NCBI GenBank assembly: GCA_035578905.1
Contig: JAQJVL010000030.1
Location: forward strand, 1,613,159 to 1,677,158
Direction: 5' to 3'
Source of the DNA: Stictocephala bisonia
Taxonomy: Eukaryota > Arthropoda > Insecta > Hemiptera > Membracidae
Length of the DNA stretch: 64,000 nucleotides
In this document: positions 59,705-64,000 of the stretch, one piece after another
Layout of the letters: each line of letters begins with the position of its first letter
Position numbering within the stretch: position 1 is the stretch's first letter
Program-made: the position numbers and the translations under genes
Notes under the pieces: generated by a model
Told to the model about the DNA's origin: nothing
Database searches by the model: none
The model's input: the letters and a program-made list of their open reading frames with translations, nothing else

Positions 59705-61906
59705 AAACAAACACAAAAGGAGCCTTCTAAAAATTACCATCAGCTGTTTGTTACTCAACTAAAATATTTTATTAAATTACGTATTCAGGTTTAATTGCTT
59801 TACGTGGGTGAGGGCTTTGATGACATTTGCATAGCCTGATTGATGTTTTGATAGATTGGATTACTAACTATGTAAAACTCGCAACAAAGACCTCTATGTA
59901 TTAGTAAAACCAGTGTACAGTGTAGAGCATGTGACCTAGTTCTTTGTGTAGTGGCGTGCAAACTGAAACAAACGACGCGAGTTATCTTTTCATTTAGCTG
60001 TGGTTAATTTATATTCTGTGGCTGAAGCGTTTATTTCATATAATATACACAACAAAAATTAAATATTTAATATGCTGACATTAGGAATCTCCCCATTTAT
60101 AAAGATATTCCTCGACGTGTTGGGTGACTTAATTTTAAAACCCATCTTTTCGACTAGCTTCAAAATTACATTCAAATTGATAACAATTTTTTTTTTACAA
60201 ACCAAACATTCTAAAACCTTGTAAATTTATTGTTTATCCATACATACATTGATTTTATCTACATTATATAAAAGTTTCATGAATCTATGATCAGTAGTTT
60301 TTATTTGGAGATTTTTTTAAACATCACCGAATAAAAGATGTAAAATATTGGGTACTTTTATATTCAACAACAATCTAAATATGTATAGGCTATATATATA
60401 TATATATAAAATAACAAAAATGTTAAACTGAGACCCATCCCCCACCAGACAAACGATAGGATCACGGGTGGCAGTCGGAGGGTTAAAACACAGCTGGGCA
60501 GCTGAGCAAAACAAAACTATTTATTACAAAGAATTCAACAATTTTGGCAGAAGGCCAAAATATCAAATATAACACTCAAAAACAAGAAAGACATTATGAA
60601 ACACATAATAAACAATGAAAAATACAAACAACACAAAACTGGCGAAAGCTACAAATACCATAAATGACATTACAGATGTGCATATCTGCAGATAAACTAG
60701 AAAGACAACGTTTTAAAGAATTTACATTGAACATTTAGAATTTTGGATAAAACCAATTAACCGGCAATTTAGCCCACATCCCATGATTCCACCGAGGTCA
60801 GGGAGTCAGCCGGAATAGGGGATAGGGCCCAGGGGGTCAGCTCCGAATTGAAATAAAAGTAAAAACCTTACTAAATAAGCCCCTTTCGGTGAAAAATTTA
60901 AAAATTAAGAAATTAAAAAGAAAATATAGCACGGTACCGTTTTATCAAAAACCATATTAACATTACGCTACACAAAATAAATACTAACTTAATAACTAGG
61001 CCTAACATAACAAAGATAAATCATTAAAAAAATGTAACAGTAACAAAAAGCATATATAATTTAAAGAGAGTAGAAATATCAAATTTTAAAGATGTACCAA
61101 ATATTTAGAAATAACAGAATAATAAATTGAATAATATTTACCGGTAATTATAAAATTCTCAAACAAATATAACACTTAGATTTAAAAATAAATAATTGGT
61201 TTTTAAAAAATATGTCCTATTACTGTTTGGGCTGTGTGAAATACTTATTTCTTTTTTAACTTTTATGTACATTCTTGGCTCTTTTTTTCTTCCTTGGCCT
61301 AGGCCTATTATTAAAAAGTTCCGCCCAACACAAAAATGTTCAGTGTACCATCCCCAGTTAAGCCGCCGTGAACAAACTTGGAAAGGACTGACCTGAAGAC
61401 AGAAGAAAGGCTCCCTAAGTTGTAGAGGGCAGCGGAGGCGCACAATAGGCTCTATAGTCTATTTCATGGTCCCTATGCCAAGCTAGCACAGTACAGATGG
61501 CAGAGATCGGCCGGGCGGCAGGCTGAGGGAACAAGTCCTACTCGTGGACCCTGGAGTTAATTGCCTTTCTAGCCGCTCCTAACCATGTTAACAGGTAGAC
61601 GGAAAACTACCAAAACCCAGGCAAACCGTCAAACCGAAATCCGGAACCACGGAACAGAACAAGGCTTAAGCCAACTACCACGAACGTAACAAGTAGACAG
61701 CACAACAGCGATCTCAGGCAGCCTGACAAACCGAAAGTAGAGAAACCAAAAATGTACCGGTTAAAAGACCCGGTACAAAACTTACATAGGTTAATGAAGA
61801 AATTGATCAGGGAATTGTTGATATTATTTTATTGTTTTTACGGTTAGTGGTTACTGCACTTAATTTCTAACTCGGATATCCATGATTTTGAATTACACAG
61901 TTTGTT
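59705..61906. other. Unassigned, with (TA)n and a hairpin
   Basis: (TA)n lies at about 60389-60409. GTACCGG-N9-CCGGTAC forms a stem at 61754-61776. TGTTAAACTGAGACCC at 60420 could be an LTR start, but no partner was seen. GC-richer patches at 60780-60850 and 61480-61780 remain unexplained. Confidence 0.45.
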
Positions 61907-62160
61907 GAATCACTTTCACACAGTTGTGGGAAGATGAACTACTGGAAATATAAGTTGGGAGTGGCAAACGATCAGTCATGTGATTGCGGACATGAAAATA
62001 TAACTATGGATCATATAGTTAATGATTGCCCATAGCGCTCTATTCAGGAGGTTTAGCTGGGGGTTAATTCATGAAATAGGGATACATCTACACGCTGCGA
62101 GTCCCTAATTTTTTATCAAACGTAACCACACCTCTCTACGACTGTAGCTTAAATGGGGTT
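61907..62160 (+). pseudogene. LINE ORF2 C-terminal fragment
   Basis: The + frame through 61928 reads MNYWKYKLGVANDQ, then SCDCGHENITMDHIVNDCP followed by TAG. This is the C-x-CG...T-x-x-H-I-x4-C zinc-knuckle-like end found after the RT in many insect LINEs. More stops follow. It is unconnected to the minus-strand RT piece at 52230 and may come from another copy. Confidence 0.6.
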
Positions 62161-62370
62161 AGCTTGATTTAAGCTGCCTCCTGTTTGCTAATGCACTCAT
62201 TATAAGCCGGTACTTGCGTAGGTTGGGAACACGAAATAATCCTGTCAGCATGCTACAACCACAGATAACTGGGTATACAGTGATTAGGCGTGATATATAC
62301 CAACTCTATCTCCCGCACGAGGTTGCCATAATGATCGTTTTGCATATCAGTTTTGGTCCTCAGCCACCGG

Positions 62371-62436
62371 ACAATCTGGCAACTGCACTCAGTCCAAAAA
62401 CGTTCGACGCACTGCAAAGCGGACAGCCCGCAAACT
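62371..62436. repeat. Dispersed repeat D, copy 3
   Basis: ACAATCTGGCAACTGC, then CGCACTGCAAAGCGGACAG; see 48140. Confidence 0.7.
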
Positions 62437-62508
62437 AAACCTAGCATGGAGACGAGCAATCTGTATTTAGTTAAATGCCATTTACTGTATGTCCTGACTT
62501 AATTTCAG

Positions 62509-62547
62509 ATGCTGGAACTACGTGGAGACGATATTAACCAGCTGTAA
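62509..62547 (+). CDS. Candidate terminal micro-exon
   Basis: Behind a good acceptor (CTGACTTAATTTCAG) there are 12 codons, MLELRGDDINQL, then TAA. The phase-0 frame would be compatible with the EVI5 donor at 3358, giving an alternative coiled-coil tail, but it lies 43 kb past the regular last exon. It may equally be chance or belong to an unseen gene. Confidence 0.2.
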   Translation: MLELRGDDINQL

Positions 62548-62919
62548 CCATAACAACACCTTTTTTAACTTTTTTCTAACACATGGTTGTGTAAGTTACG
62601 TACTCGTTTGAATGTCACACATGTGTCTCAATGTGTGACTAAAATGTGTCCCACATTTATGACCGCAGATTCCCCTAGTGTTTTTAACGTCTTATACATT
62701 TTGTTCCTTATTGTTTTTACATCGTTGCCAGACGCACTGGCCAATTGGCAACACCGTGCGTCAGAGCTTCACTCAAATGCCACTAAGTGTGCTCATGTCT
62801 TTCAACGACAGTGGGGGAACCTACAATCCACTCACGTATGGTGTACAGAAACGCCTTTCAATTCATTCCTATATGCAGAGGAGAGCGGGAAGAACTGGCA
62901 GTATTCGCTATACTTGGAG

Positions 62920-63541
62920 ATGGCAAATATTTTCAGCTTATCGATGTATTACAAACCAAATATCGGTGTAACGATAACATTGAAACAAATATATCGATAT
63001 ATCGGATAACCGATACAGCGAATTTTAAACGATTTATCTGTTTAAAATTATGCACTAACCCTTATGACAAGACTAAAATACACTCATGTTTTGCTGTCAC
63101 TATTTAGAATAGCCTACTGAAAGTAAAAATTAAATCAATTTATCTACATGAAACAAGTAGTGGTCTGTGGGATTGAATGAAAAAATTCAAAACAATAATA
63201 ATTATTATTACTTTAGTTATTATGTTAATTATAAAAGATTTATGTAATAATGATTTGTAAGGCGACTGGTCTACAATAAACTACATTTTAGTACGTAAAC
63301 AAAAATAAATAAACTTACTTTATTATATCAATGCATGTCATGTACGTATAAGATGCAATTTAAATTATGTTTTTTCGAATCATGACGATTTTGAGTAGAG
63401 AGAATAACGTCAATATTCGATATATCGGACCAAAATATCGATATGTCTGATATCATCGAAAGAAAATATCAATACTAATATATCGATATATCGACACGTA
63501 TTTATCGATATTTCCGATATATCGTTGCCATCCTTAGCTGT
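62920..63541. mobile_element. MITE rich in ATATCGATAT, possibly hAT-like
   Basis: ACTTGGAG, 8 bp, flanks it at 62912-62919 and 63542-63549. The ends mirror as ATGGCAA and TTGCCAT, with many TATCGATATATCG motifs near both sides. An 8-bp duplication suggests hAT. Open frames that cross its left border (62587-63107) are probably chance. Confidence 0.65.
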
Positions 63542-63549
63542 ACTTGGAG

Positions 63550-64000
63550 TGTGTGGGAGAGTAATCTACAACCAGGGCATATGGACATTGGGGAAAACTG
63601 TGATAAACAAATTATTCAAAGGAACTCTTCTCATCCCCCATAATCCCCTTTCTCCCTCGTAGGATAGTTAATTGGCGTCTTACAGTTCATAATGAGTCTC
63701 GCCATGAGAGAGAACTCGCTGGAGGGGGGTGAAGAATGTAAGCAATGCTTACTAACTAGCATTCCACACCTCCTTGTAACAACAGAGGGAGCTACCCGAC
63801 ACCGGCGTCAACGGAAAGTAATTAAACAACTTGCCAGTTCCCCTTAACTGTCTTGACGAACAACTTCTTGACTTTAAAAATTGGCTATGACAAAAGAAAA
63901 TTTGATAACCACACAAACATGTAAGAAAATTAAGAATAGCCTAGTAAATATGATTGAAAGATGTAATAACAATTTAAATATATCTTAAATAGGTCGCATC
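63550..64000. other. Unassigned intergenic DNA
   Basis: No recognised feature up to the window end. Confidence 0.45.

Noticed and set aside
60420..60500. LTR start (TGTTAAACTGAGACCC)
   Set aside because: No second copy, primer-binding site or polyprotein motif in the window.
62587..63107. Three overlapping + ORFs of 97-140 codons
   Set aside because: They overlap in different frames, cross the MITE border and show no domain.

Overview
The window looks like AT-rich arthropod, probably insect and possibly hemipteran, nuclear DNA. The reasons are spliced coding exons with GT/AG borders, long introns, poly(A) signals, a (TTAGG)n-type motif, and a TE set of piggyBac, pogo, Penelope, LINE, tRNA-like SINE and DUF7869-type elements. 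The species cannot be fixed from the sequence. A 100-N scaffold gap lies at 31371-31470.

Host gene. The only host gene I can support is the 3' end of an EVI5-like Rab GTPase-activating protein on the + strand. Three phase-0 exons (1976-2071, 3259-3357, 19183-19308 with the stop) encode its C-terminal coiled coil and acidic tail. The intron between the last two is 15.8 kb and packed with mobile elements. The TBC domain must lie upstream of the window. Downstream of about 19.6 kb I see no confident host gene; two short open stretches behind good splice acceptors (24493 and 62509) are only candidates.

Layout. 1-0.65 kb: a 164-bp satellite. 2.1-3.0 kb: a truncated piggyBac end and a 285-bp fold-back repeat inside the first intron. 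3.5-9.0 kb (second intron): a LINE relic, a Penelope-like element with inverted terminal repeats, a pogo/Tigger relic and a piggyBac 5' fragment. 10.4-17.7 kb: four non-autonomous TTAA-bounded piggyBac-type elements, two of them abutting at one TTAA. 19.2-21.5 kb: last EVI5 exon and its 3' flank. 22-24.2 kb: SINE pieces and two minisatellites (36 bp and 42 bp). 25.0-27.2 kb: a complete piggyBac with an uninterrupted 523-residue transposase. 28.5-34.4 kb: a second decayed piggyBac transposase, a DUF7869-like pseudogene beside the gap, a MULE-like fold-back with perfect 10-bp TSDs, a short TIR element and a perfect hairpin. 36-52 kb: SINE copies, a 2.25-kb, 95-bp satellite and MITEs. 52-64 kb: LINE fragments, MITEs and unassigned AT-rich DNA.

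The most useful new observation is structural. Several sequence-unrelated piggyBac-type elements here carry family-specific palindromic boxes at nearly the same distances from the TTAA (about +17 to +21 and +58 to +61). This suggests a shared transposase-binding architecture whose sequence diverges while its spacing is kept. The complete element at 25.0 kb looks young and may be mobile.
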